Source of the DNA: Neorhodopirellula pilleata
GTDB taxonomy: Bacteria; Planctomycetota; Planctomycetia; Pirellulales; Pirellulaceae
DNA: 64,000 bases
Assembly: GCF_007859915.1 (NCBI RefSeq)
Contig: NZ_SJPM01000002.1
Span: 1-64,000, forward strand
Direction of reading: 5' to 3'
Shown here: piece after piece, positions 29,336-37,339 of the stretch
Layout: each line of letters opens with the position of its first letter
Position numbering within the stretch: position 1 is the first letter of the stretch
Notes under the pieces: model-generated
Database searches by the model: none
Told to the model about the DNA's origin: nothing
What the model saw: only the letters and a program-made list of their open reading frames with translations
Position numbers and translations under genes: made by a program

Positions 29336-30481
29336 ATGAACCCGAACGACCAATTTGTCCATGCCCCCCAATGGATCCAACCTTCCATGTTCATTCGCTC
29401 CCTTTCACCCCTGAAAATCGCGTTCGACCCGGCCTGGATGATCGCTGGAATGGTCATCGCGATGTCGTCGATCGTCTTAATCGACCGTGCTTTCGGCAAT
29501 GGCCCCGGATATACCGCCGCCCAGTCGCGATTGTCGTCGATCGGCAGTCCCGCCGAGCCCGCCGATCCGAATCTGACGATCGGCAGCGAAACGTGCGTGA
29601 AATGTCATGCCGGCGAAGTCAAAGTTTGGCAGTCGACGCCACACTGGCGGACGTTCGACGAACTGCACCGCCGACCGGCCGCCAAGGAAATCGCCGCCAA
29701 ACTCGGGGTCGGTTCGATCAAACATGATGGCCGATGTGCCAATTGCCACTACACCCAACAAACGGACATGGCCACCGGAGACGTTCACGCGATCGCCGGG
29801 ATATCGTGCGAATCCTGTCACGGGGCCGCGAAAAACTACCTCGACGTGCATCACAACTACGGCGGCGAAAATATCACGCGGGCTACCGAGTCGCCCCAAC
29901 ACCGAGCCGAGCGATTGCAACAAAGCATTGCCTTGGGGATGCGAAACCCGGTCAATGTGTTTCTGGTTGCCCAAAGCTGCTTGCGATGTCACACGACCGC
30001 CGACGAAGAACTCGTCAACGTCGGGGGGCACCCGACAGGTAGTCTGGAATTCGAATTCGTTTCTTGGAGCCAGGGCACGATTCGACATAATTTCGTTCGC
30101 ACCGACGGGAAACAGAACGACCCCAGCTCGATCGAGCGTTTAAGGTTGATGTTCGTTTCAGGCATGATCGCCGAACTGGAAGCAAGCCTGCGGGCGACGG
30201 CCAAGGCGACTCAAAAAGCCACCTACGGGATCACGTCCGCCCAGCGAACAGCGAGAGCCGCCAAACGGATCGAGAGCGTCGCCCAAAAAATCGATTCGCC
30301 GATTCTCGATGAACTGTTGAAAATCTATGCCAGCATCGAGTTGAAGCTCAACAACGAAGCCCAACTTACGAAGGCTGCCGAGATCACGGCCCTGTTAGGA
30401 TACCGATTCGCCAATGAAACCGACCCTCGATCGCTCGCCGGACTCGACGCGTTCATCCCGCCGGCGAGTCGCTGGAAATAG
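29336..30481 (+). CDS. Tetraheme cytochrome c (cytochrome c554-like)
   Basis: A 381-residue exported electron carrier. Four CxxCH heme sites are visible at about residues 87 (CVKCH), 134 (CANCH), 158 (CESCH) and 215 (CLRCH). The His-containing HWRTFDEL between the first two and the spacing fit the cytochrome c554/c-prime family. One hydrophobic segment (about 34-50) serves as signal or anchor. The C-terminal 140 residues are helical and heme-free. I start at the ATG at 29336; a TTG directly before it and an in-frame ATG at 29387 are alternatives. No oxidoreductase partner is next to it, and it is divergent from the giant-protein operon, with 280 bp between. The redox partner is unknown. Confidence 0.88.
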   Translation: MNPNDQFVHAPQWIQPSMFIRSLSPLKIAFDPAWMIAGMVIAMSSIVLIDRAFGNGPGYTAAQSRLSSIGSPAEPADPNLTIGSETCVKCHAGEVKVWQSTPHWRTFDELHRRPAAKEIAAKLGVGSIKHDGRCANCHYTQQTDMATGDVHAIAGISCESCHGAAKNYLDVHHNYGGENITRATESPQHRAERLQQSIALGMRNPVNVFLVAQSCLRCHTTADEELVNVGGHPTGSLEFEFVSWSQGTIRHNFVRTDGKQNDPSSIERLRLMFVSGMIAELEASLRATAKATQKATYGITSAQRTARAAKRIESVAQKIDSPILDELLKIYASIELKLNNEAQLTKAAEITALLGYRFANETDPRSLAGLDAFIPPASRWK

Positions 30482-30565
30482 TCGCCAACCACTCCCCCGC
30501 AACCTAGACGATATACCGTAGCCAAACTCGCCGAGAGTTCTTGAAGTTGCGGTAATTGCGGGCCA

Positions 30566-30800
30566 AGGGTACTCGTACTCAATGAAATGGTACTCGTACT
30601 CGTATTCGAAACACACTGTCGATTACGAGTACTAGTGGTCTGTTGATTTAATCGTAACCCGAAGCGTCAGAGAGGGATTCAGCGCCATTAAACCCTTTGT
30701 AGGTATCCCTCGCTCACGCTTCGGGTTTCGATGAGGACTAAATCAACAGCCCACTAGTACCGCCGAGGGCTGAGTACGAGTACGAGAGCCTGGTTTCACG
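30566..30800. repeat. GTACTCGTACTC-type repeat interrupted by a CTAG element
   Basis: A repeat with GTACTCGTACTCAATGAAATGG on its left and CGCCGAGGGCTGAGTACGAG on its right is split by the 126-bp element at 30632-30757. An uninterrupted homologue starts at about 35530, where the two parts are joined. Similarity continues to about 30860 (ATGCGAGTTCCCGGCC versus AACGCGAGTTCGCGGCC). No gene is visible between 30482 and 31341. Confidence 0.85.
30632..30757. repeat. 126-bp CTAG-ended inverted-repeat element (alpha family)
   Basis: CTAGTGGTCTGTTGATTTA at the left and TAAATCAACAGCCCACTAG at the right, with internal arms AACCCGAAGCGTCAGAGAGG and CCTCGCTCACGCTTCGGGTT. It has no coding capacity, which is typical of a MITE. 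Copies of exactly 126 bp, counted CTAG to CTAG, are also at 31167-31292 and 44467-44592. Confidence 0.9.
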
Positions 30801-31031
30801 AGAGCCTGGTTTAATGCGAGTTCCCGGCCTCTTGATTTGGATTGCGCAACTGCAGAACCTAGGGATTCGGCTTGGGCGACGAAGTCACCGAAAGCCTTGG
30901 CGACTTTCGATATGGCGGCTGCTCATTGCCCGGCTGCGACGGTGCCGGCGAACTGTCCAACCCAATCGGAACCGCCCCAATTACTGGCCTTCCCCGCCGG
31001 CTGGACAACCGAGCGTGACGCGGCTAGGATT

Positions 31032-31049
31032 AGCACAAACGTTTGTGCT
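31032..31049. promoter_or_regulatory. LacI-type operator candidate
   Basis: AGCACAAACGTTTGTGCT is a perfect 18-bp palindrome with the AAACGTTT centre (central CG) common to LacI/PurR-family operators. It lies 293 bp upstream of the lacI-family gene that opens the nucleoside/ribose operon, so that gene's product is the natural candidate to bind it. Two MITE copies (31071-31292) lie between operator and gene and may have pushed them apart. It could instead be part of a dispersed repeat. Confidence 0.55.
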
Positions 31050-31070
31050 CCCTCGCGCCCGCGTCCCACC

Positions 31071-31170
31071 CCCGATGCGTGAGCGAGGGATTCATCACCA
31101 TTAAGTCCATTGTAAGTATCCCTCGCTCACGCATCGGGTTTCGATGAGGACTAAATCAACAGCCCGCTAG
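31071..31170. repeat. Left-truncated alpha-family CTAG element
   Basis: Begins inside the left arm (CCCGATGCGTGAGCGAGGGA) and runs to the normal right end, AAATCAACAGCCCGCTAG. The final CTAG (31167-31170) is at the same time the first CTAG of the next copy. Its arm has GATGCG where other copies have GAAGCG, and the complementary arm has the matching change (CGCATC), so the pairing is kept. Confidence 0.85.
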
Positions 31171-31292
31171 CGGCGTGTTGATTTAATCGTAACCCGAAGC
31201 GTGAGCGAGGGATTGATCACCATTAAGTCCTTTGTATGTATCCCTCGCTCACGCTTCGGGTTTCGATGAGGACTAAATCAACAGCCCGCTAG
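31167..31292. repeat. 126-bp CTAG-ended element, complete copy (alpha family)
   Basis: CTAGCGGCGTGTTGATTTA at the left, TAAATCAACAGCCCGCTAG at the right, arms AACCCGAAGCGTGAGCGAGG and its complement. It ends 49 bp before the lacI-family start codon, so it lies in the promoter or leader region of the operon. Confidence 0.9.
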
Positions 31293-31341
31293 GCGCCATC
31301 GGCTCACAAGAATTGCCTAATCCACTCAATCAACAAGCCGC

Positions 31342-32388
31342 ATGCCCGCGCCCGCCCATCCCGTCACCCTGAAGAACGTTGCCGAAGCGGCGGGAGTCAG
31401 CGTGTCGGTGGCCTCCCGTGTGCTCAACGGCAAAGCCAAGACCTATCGGATCAGCGACGCGACCGAGACTCAGGTTCGCAAGGTCGCCCAGTCGATGGCG
31501 TTTCAGCCCAGCCAAGTGGCCCGGTCGCTGCGGACGAAACGCTCCGGCTTGATCGGCGTCGTCGTTCCAGACCTTTCGAATCCCTTCTTCGCCGCGATCG
31601 CCCGCGAAGTCACGCTCGCTGCCGAAACGGATGGGTACAGCGTGATCGTCGCCGACAGTCGCGAGACGACCGAACGCGAACGAAAACTGATCGGCGAATT
31701 GACCGCCCGCCAGATCGAAGGGCTGGTCGTTTGTCCGGTGGGGATCGATTCAGGTCACTTGATCGAGGTGCATCAATCAAAACTGCCGATCGTGTTGGTC
31801 GATCGGACTTTCTTGAACTGCGACCTGATGCAAGTGACCTCGGATCACCGTGTCGGCGCTTATCATGCGGCGGCACTGCTACTCGCTCAAGGCCATCGAA
31901 CGATCGGCGTCTTGCAGGGATTGCCGGGAACTCTTCCCAATGAAGAACGTCTGGCAGGCTTGCAGACGGCGTTCGCCGAGGCGGAGGTGGTCTTCGATCC
32001 GACACTCGTTCGAGGGGACAATTTTACCGAGCGTTCAGGATACGAATCGACATCCGACTTGCTCAAGTCACGTCCGGATATTACCGCTTTGTTCGCTCTG
32101 AGTACGCCCAACGCGATGGGTGCGTTGCGGGCCGCCACCGAAATCGGCCGACGCGTTCCAGATGAATTGTCGATCGTGACGTTCGATGATTCGCCGTTCG
32201 CCGACTTGATGCAAGTTCCATTGTCGACGGTTTGCCAAGACGTCAGCAAGCTCGGAGTCAGTGCATCGAAATGGTTAATTCGAATGCTACGCGCTAAGCG
32301 TGCCTACCAACCTGCTTTGCACGAAATCAAAACAACACTCATCGATCGTCACTCCATCGTTCCTCCCCCAAGGTTGCTCTCATCATGA
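31342..32388 (+). CDS. LacI-family transcriptional regulator
   Basis: A 348-residue repressor-type regulator. The N-terminal helix-turn-helix is TLKNVAEAAGVSVSVASRVL (about 9-28), and the hinge helix region is PSQVARSLRTKRSGLIGVVV. The periplasmic-binding-protein-like effector domain follows (DLSNPFFAAIAREVTLAAE; ALFALSTPNAMGALRAA; DELSIVTFDDSPFADLM). As the first gene of the nucleoside/ribose operon it presumably regulates the operon and itself, with ribose or a derivative as effector (inferred). The palindrome at 31032-31049 is a candidate site. Its stop TGA overlaps the ATG of the nucleoside hydrolase gene (ATGA). I see no strong ribosome binding site before the ATG at 31342. Confidence 0.93.
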   Translation: MPAPAHPVTLKNVAEAAGVSVSVASRVLNGKAKTYRISDATETQVRKVAQSMAFQPSQVARSLRTKRSGLIGVVVPDLSNPFFAAIAREVTLAAETDGYSVIVADSRETTERERKLIGELTARQIEGLVVCPVGIDSGHLIEVHQSKLPIVLVDRTFLNCDLMQVTSDHRVGAYHAAALLLAQGHRTIGVLQGLPGTLPNEERLAGLQTAFAEAEVVFDPTLVRGDNFTERSGYESTSDLLKSRPDITALFALSTPNAMGALRAATEIGRRVPDELSIVTFDDSPFADLMQVPLSTVCQDVSKLGVSASKWLIRMLRAKRAYQPALHEIKTTLIDRHSIVPPPRLLSS

Positions 32389-33449
32389 AACGAATGCTTG
32401 CCCTCCACTTGATCTCAGTCGGGTTTCTTTTTGCACCGCTTGCGACGCCAATTACGCTACATTTGGTCGCGGCCGAACCGGTCAAGTTGATCTTCGATAC
32501 CGACATGGGCAACGATTGTGACGACGTGCTCGCCTTGGGCATGATCCACGCGTTGCAATCACGCGGTGAATGCGAATTGCTGGCCGTTACGATCACCAAA
32601 GATCACTCGCTCGCGGCGCCATTCGTGGACGTGGTGAACACGTTCTACGGACGCGGAGACATTCCGATCGGGGTTTGTGACAGTGGCGTGACGGATCACG
32701 AAGGACGGTTCAACGTCTTGGCGGCCCAGAAAGACGAGGGCGAATATCGATACGCTCATGACCTGATCACCGGCGACGATACGCCCGGCGCCGTCGACGT
32801 TTTGCGTCAAACGCTCGCCGATCAAGAGGATGGTTCCGTTGTGATCGCCCAAGTCGGCTTTTCGACCAACCTGGCGAACTTACTGCGTTCGGTCGCCGAC
32901 CAACACAGCGATCTGAACGGCATCGAATTGGTCCGCAAGAAAGTACGACTGCTGTCGATCATGGCTGGTGCGTTTACCAAAATCCCCAACAACGAAGGCC
33001 AGCTATACGATCACAAAGAATACAACATCATCAAAGACATTCCTTCGGCGCAGTATTTGGTAAATCACTGGCCGCAGCCGATCGTGTGGAGCGGATTCGA
33101 GATTGGTCGCTCCTTGCCGTATCCGAGTGAAAGCATCGAGCAAGACTATCGCTACGTCGATCATCACCCACTTGCCGAAGCCTACGTGCTTTACAATCCT
33201 CCACCGCATAACCGGCCGACTTGGGATTTGACATCTGTGCTGCACGCCGTTCGACCGGATCGTGGTTACTTCGACGTATCATTACCCGGCAACGTCATTG
33301 TCGCAGCGGACGGTTTGACGACCTTTCAAGCCGATGAAGCGGGGAAGTCGCGCTACCTTCAGTTGACCGACGCCCAAAAGATTCGAACAACCGAGACGCT
33401 CGTTCAACTATCAAGCCAACCTCCGACCCAAGTCGACTGCGAGCCATGA
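32385..33449 (+). CDS. Exported nucleoside hydrolase (IUNH superfamily), first copy
   Basis: A 354-residue enzyme predicted to split nucleosides into base and ribose. A signal peptide (about residues 1-30, ending LVAAEP) places it outside the cytoplasm. The calcium-binding aspartate cluster is FDTDMGNDCDD (about 37-47), a variant with two residues more than the classical DTDPGxDD. NTFYGRGDIPIGV and RPTWDLTSVLHAVRP (probable second metal Asp) are further landmarks. It overlaps the regulator gene before it and the ribokinase gene after it by four bases each (ATGA). The operon context (ribose uptake and kinase) supports ribonucleosides as substrates. A paralogue ends the operon at 38280. Confidence 0.88.
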   Translation: MKRMLALHLISVGFLFAPLATPITLHLVAAEPVKLIFDTDMGNDCDDVLALGMIHALQSRGECELLAVTITKDHSLAAPFVDVVNTFYGRGDIPIGVCDSGVTDHEGRFNVLAAQKDEGEYRYAHDLITGDDTPGAVDVLRQTLADQEDGSVVIAQVGFSTNLANLLRSVADQHSDLNGIELVRKKVRLLSIMAGAFTKIPNNEGQLYDHKEYNIIKDIPSAQYLVNHWPQPIVWSGFEIGRSLPYPSESIEQDYRYVDHHPLAEAYVLYNPPPHNRPTWDLTSVLHAVRPDRGYFDVSLPGNVIVAADGLTTFQADEAGKSRYLQLTDAQKIRTTETLVQLSSQPPTQVDCEP

Positions 33450-34444
33450 ACGTGGTTCCACGAATCACGGTGGTCGGGTCGATTAACATGGACCTTGTCG
33501 TTCAGTGTCAACGCATTCCTCAAGCCGGTGAAACGATTTTGGCCCGTTCCGCTTCTGAAATCTGCGGCGGCAAGGGGGCCAACCAAGCGGTTGCCGCTGC
33601 CTTGGCCGGGGCCAGTGTTTCTTTGGTCGGACGAGTCGGGCGGGATGCGTTTCGCGATCGGCTTTTGAATAACCTGCGAGTTCAGAACGTCGACATCACT
33701 CACGTTCGTACGGACGATCACGTTAGCAGCGGATTGGCCGTCATCTCGGTCGAAGAGTCCGGCCAGAATGCCATCACGGTGGTTCCTGGTGCCAACGGAC
33801 GGGTGACTGCGAGCGATGTCCGTGACGCCGAATCGGTGATCCGATCGAGCGATCTGTTGATGTTGCAATTGGAGATCCCGATCGATGCCGTCATGGAAGC
33901 GATCCGCATCGCTCGTCAGTGCGGCGTTCGCGTGATGCTCGACCCCGCGCCCGCACCGAACCGAAATAGCCGGAAGAGCTCGATTGCGGACCAATCATCC
34001 AACCCTGAAAAAAGAACCGATTTTTGGGATGATGACTTGCTCACCGTCGATTTTTTGTGTCCCAACGAATCCGAAGCCGCCGACTTGGTCGGCCACGGCG
34101 TCGATGATCTCGTTCAAGCCGAAGCGGCCGCACGAACGTTGCACGCTCGCGGTGCCGCCAATGTGGCGATCACGATGGGGGACCGCGGCGTGATGGTCTT
34201 CAGTGAAGGCCGAGCGACCATGATCCCGGCATTTCAAGTCTCTGCCGTCGATACCACGGCGGCGGGAGACGCGTTCGCGGGCGCGTTCGCGGTGGCCTGG
34301 GCTGAAGCCGGTTGCCAAACCGCAAATATCGTCGACGCCGTTCAGTTCGCTAGCGCCGCCGGGGCGCTCGCCGCTTGCACCCACGGAGCGCAGCCGAGCA
34401 TGGCCACGCGTGACCGAATCGAAGAACTCTGGAGAACCCGATGA
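33446..34444 (+). CDS. rbsK: Ribokinase (PfkB family)
   Basis: A 332-residue sugar kinase that would phosphorylate cytoplasmic ribose to ribose 5-phosphate. The PfkB signatures are clear: VGSINMDLVV near the N-terminus, the substrate loop GGKGANQAVAAALAGA (about 33-48), and the ATP/catalytic motif DTTAAGDAFAGAFAVAW near the C-terminus with the base Asp. There is an insertion around residues 170-195 (NRNSRKSSIADQSSNPEK) that I do not expect in ribokinases. The gene overlaps its neighbours on both sides by four bases (ATGA). Ribokinase is favoured over other PfkB kinases by the TAAGD form and by context. Confidence 0.88.
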   Translation: MNVVPRITVVGSINMDLVVQCQRIPQAGETILARSASEICGGKGANQAVAAALAGASVSLVGRVGRDAFRDRLLNNLRVQNVDITHVRTDDHVSSGLAVISVEESGQNAITVVPGANGRVTASDVRDAESVIRSSDLLMLQLEIPIDAVMEAIRIARQCGVRVMLDPAPAPNRNSRKSSIADQSSNPEKRTDFWDDDLLTVDFLCPNESEAADLVGHGVDDLVQAEAAARTLHARGAANVAITMGDRGVMVFSEGRATMIPAFQVSAVDTTAAGDAFAGAFAVAWAEAGCQTANIVDAVQFASAAGALAACTHGAQPSMATRDRIEELWRTR

Positions 34445-35454
34445 AACGAAATCGATTCAATTCCATTTGGACAATCGCGGCGTGCCTGTCGCTCATCATG
34501 GGGTGTTCGGCGTCGAATGACCCGTCCAATGAACGCTCGGATGATCAAACCAGATCGAGCACGCAGGCCAATCCGGAATCGGCTGACGATCCGGACAAGC
34601 CACGCATCGCATTGATCATGAAGTCGCTCGCCAACGAGTTCTTCGCAACGATGGCCGAAGGTGCCAAACAACATCAAGTCGAGCACGCCGACCAATATGA
34701 TTTGGTCATCAACGGAATCAAAGACGAACGGGACCTCAGTCGCCAAGTGTCGTTGGTCGAGGAGATGGTAGCGGCGGGCGTCGACGCGATCGTGATCGCT
34801 CCGGCTGATTCGAAAGCCTTGGTCCCCGTCCTGCGTCGGGCGCATCAAACCGGAGTGGTGATCGTCAACATTGACAACCGTCTTGATGCTGATGTGTTGA
34901 AACAGGAGTCCATCGCGATCCCTTTCGTCGGTCCCGATAATCTCGCAGGTGCCAAGAAAGTGGGTGATTACCTGGCCGCGAAACTGCCGGGCGAAGATCG
35001 AAAGGTTGCGATCCTGGAAGGCATCCGCACATCGTTCAACGCTCAACAACGTTTGAAAGGATTTGAAGCGGCGATGCAGGAAGCGGGAATCGAGATCGTG
35101 GCCAGCCAATCGGCCGACTGGGAGATGAGTAAAGCCAACACGATCGCTTCATCAATGTTGAGCGAACATCTCGAGATCGACGCGATCCTTGCCGCCAACG
35201 ATTCGATGGCGCTCGGAGCGATCGCGGCGGTCAAAAGCGGCGGACGCGCCGGAGAAGTCCAGATCGTCGGATTCGACAATATCACCGCCGTTCGCGAAGC
35301 GATCAAGGAAGGCAAGGTCTTAGCAACCGCCGATCAACATGGTGGGGACTTGGCCGTCTTCGGAATCGAAGCGGCGTTGAAATTGATCGAAGGTCATGCC
35401 GACGCCGAAGACATTGAAACCCCCGTCGATTTGGTAACGGCGGATAGCCTGTAA
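34441..35454 (+). CDS. rbsB: Ribose-type ABC transporter substrate-binding lipoprotein
   Basis: A 337-residue periplasmic-binding protein of the RbsB class. The N-terminus has a lipobox (SLIMGCSAS), so the protein is probably lipid-anchored, and a Ser/Asp-rich linker to about residue 50. The binding domain shows PRIALIMKSLANEFFATMAE, VDAIVIAPADSKALVPVL, VGPDNLAGAKKVGDYLA and ILAANDSMALGAIAAVKSGG, all typical of RbsB-like proteins. It would capture ribose released by the exported nucleoside hydrolases. It overlaps the ribokinase gene by four bases, but the next gene, the ABC ATPase, is separated by a 352-bp repeat-filled gap. Confidence 0.9.
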   Translation: MKRNRFNSIWTIAACLSLIMGCSASNDPSNERSDDQTRSSTQANPESADDPDKPRIALIMKSLANEFFATMAEGAKQHQVEHADQYDLVINGIKDERDLSRQVSLVEEMVAAGVDAIVIAPADSKALVPVLRRAHQTGVVIVNIDNRLDADVLKQESIAIPFVGPDNLAGAKKVGDYLAAKLPGEDRKVAILEGIRTSFNAQQRLKGFEAAMQEAGIEIVASQSADWEMSKANTIASSMLSEHLEIDAILAANDSMALGAIAAVKSGGRAGEVQIVGFDNITAVREAIKEGKVLATADQHGGDLAVFGIEAALKLIEGHADAEDIETPVDLVTADSL

Positions 35455-35526
35455 CTGTAATGGAGCAAACTGAAAGCTCAGTCGGATTTTTTAGAAGTCA
35501 CGTCAATTGCTAGTCAATTGCTAGTC

Positions 35527-35710
35527 AATCGTGCTCGTGCTCAATGAATTGGTACTCGTACTCCAAACGCACTGACGAGTACGAGTACCGCCGAGGGCTG
35601 AGTACGAGTACGCGAAACCAAATCAACGCGAGTTCGCGGCCCTTCGGATTGCAAAAGCGTAACTGCGGAATTGGATTGCCGGGTCTCCGCCGAAGCGGCT
35701 ACGACCCAGC
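35527..35710. repeat. Uninterrupted homologue of the 30.6-kb repeat, followed by a CCCAGCCTAC segment
   Basis: GTGCTCAATGAATTGGTACTCG, then GACGAGTACGAGTACCGCCGAG and GGCTGAGTACGAGTACG match the two halves that flank the CTAG element at 30632-30757, here without the element. The right part (about 35668-35712, GATTGCCGGGTCTCCGCCG to CGACCCAGCCTAC) is also found, inverted, at 41368-41407. This and the heptamer array fill the rbsB-rbsA gap; no gene is visible. Confidence 0.85.
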
Positions 35711-35713
35711 CTA

Positions 35714-35804
35714 CTCTTCACTCTTCACTCTTCACTCTTCACTCTTCACTCTTCACTCTTCACTCTTCACTCTTCACTCTTCACTCTTCACTCTTCACTC
35801 TTCA
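35714..35804. repeat. CTCTTCA heptamer, 13 perfect tandem copies
   Basis: Thirteen uninterrupted copies of CTCTTCA end two bases before the ATG of the ABC ATPase gene (35807). The place where a ribosome binding site would normally be is therefore the array itself, which has no GGAGG-like sequence on the plus strand. Confidence 0.97.
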
Positions 35805-35806
35805 AA

Positions 35807-37339
35807 ATGCCCCCCCTCCTCCGAACAAACCGACTGACCAAACGCTACGGGGACGTTACCGTTCTCCGGGACGTTTCGTTGGACGTGCGGGCCGGTGAGA
35901 TCCATGCATTGCTGGGGGCCAATGGGGCGGGCAAGAGTACCTTGTGCCGAATCATCAGCGGCCTGGTCACTCCGTCCGATGGAACGATGGATTTGAATGG
36001 GGAGTCTTTTTCACCGCAGCACAAGCAAGATGCCGAATCGCGTGGCGTCGAGATCATTCAACAGGAACTCAATCTGGTCTCCACTTTGTCGGTCGCCGAG
36101 AACTTGTTCTTGACGCGGTTACCGAATCGTTGGGGATGGCTGCGGACCAGCGATCTGCACCGACGAGCCCGCGACGTGCTGGATCGTTTCGGTTTATCGG
36201 ACGTTCCCACCGATGTGGCCGTCGGTTCCCTGGGAGTCGGTCGACAACAAATGGTCGAGATCGCCGCGTCGCTCGCTCGCGACTGCAAGCTGTTGATCCT
36301 CGATGAACCCACCGCCGCGCTTTCGGCGACCGAATCACAGAACCTGTTTCAGCATTTGAGCGACTTGCGTGATTCCGGCGTAGCCATGATTTACATCAGT
36401 CACCGGCTCGATGAAGTCGCCGTCATCAGTGACCGCATCACCGTCCTGCGCGACGGTCGGCATGTCGATACTCGGTCGAGTGATTCGTTGACGACCGACG
36501 AGATGGTCGATTTGATGAGCGGTCAAGTCAATGCATCGGCGAGGTTGCAACACATCGACCATCGAACCGATGAGGTCGCGATGCGGGTTGAGTCACTCTC
36601 TCGCGGGATCGTGAAAGACGTCTCTTTCGAAGTTCATCGCGGCGAACGTTTGGGGATTTGTGGATTGGTTGGGTCGGGCCGAACGGAGCTGTTGCGTGCG
36701 ATGTTTGGTGCCGATCCGGGCGTGGCGGGAACGGTATGGTTGCAACGCGATCAAGTTCACCATCGCTTCTCGCATCCCGCCGATGCGGTCGCCGCCGGGC
36801 TCGCGATGGTGACCGAGGACCGCAAAGACAACGGCCTTTTGCTCACCCAATCGATCCGGGCCAACGTGACCTTGGCGTCGCTTCGGGCTCGGTTCACAAC
36901 CGCCGGCTGGCTTAAACGGCGAGAAGAACGCGTCCAAACCGAAACGATGAAAGAGTCCTTGGAAATTCGCTGCGAAAGTATCGAACAACCGGTCAAGACT
37001 CTCAGCGGCGGGAATCAACAAAAGGTCGCCGTGGCCAAATGGCTCGTCCGCGACGCCGATGTGTTCTTGTTTGACGAACCCACCCGCGGCATCGACGTGG
37101 CCGCCCGCCGCCGCATCTATCGTTTGTTCGAATCCCTGTCGGCCGATGGGAAGGCGATTGTCATCGTCAGTAGTGATTTAGAAGAGTTGTTCGAAACGTG
37201 CGATCGAATCGCCGTCATGTCGGCCGGACGATTGGTCAAAACGTTCGAGCGAAATAATCACGAATCATCAAGTCAAGACCTCTCACCTTGGGATTTCGAC
37301 GACATCATGCAGGCTTCGTTTTCGGGATACATGCAATGA
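35807..37339 (+). CDS. rbsA: Ribose-type ABC transporter ATPase (two nucleotide-binding domains)
   Basis: A 510-residue duplicated ATPase of the RbsA/MglA/XylG class. The first domain has Walker A GANGAGKST, signature LGVGRQQMVEIA, Walker B LLILDEPTAAL and switch YISHRLDEV. The second has the degenerate P-loop GLVGSGRTELLRAM, the signature LSGGNQQKVAVAKWL and VFLFDEPTRGIDVAARR. The asymmetry of the two sites is normal for the class. The start is the ATG at 35807 directly after the heptamer array, without a visible Shine-Dalgarno; no better start exists, since the first strand (LLRTNRLTKRYGDVTVL) begins at once. The permease gene overlaps by four bases. Confidence 0.94.
   Translation: MPPLLRTNRLTKRYGDVTVLRDVSLDVRAGEIHALLGANGAGKSTLCRIISGLVTPSDGTMDLNGESFSPQHKQDAESRGVEIIQQELNLVSTLSVAENLFLTRLPNRWGWLRTSDLHRRARDVLDRFGLSDVPTDVAVGSLGVGRQQMVEIAASLARDCKLLILDEPTAALSATESQNLFQHLSDLRDSGVAMIYISHRLDEVAVISDRITVLRDGRHVDTRSSDSLTTDEMVDLMSGQVNASARLQHIDHRTDEVAMRVESLSRGIVKDVSFEVHRGERLGICGLVGSGRTELLRAMFGADPGVAGTVWLQRDQVHHRFSHPADAVAAGLAMVTEDRKDNGLLLTQSIRANVTLASLRARFTTAGWLKRREERVQTETMKESLEIRCESIEQPVKTLSGGNQQKVAVAKWLVRDADVFLFDEPTRGIDVAARRRIYRLFESLSADGKAIVIVSSDLEELFETCDRIAVMSAGRLVKTFERNNHESSSQDLSPWDFDDIMQASFSGYMQ

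Noticed and set aside
35714..35804. CRISPR array
   Set aside because: The repeats are 7 bp, contiguous and without spacers: a simple tandem heptamer.
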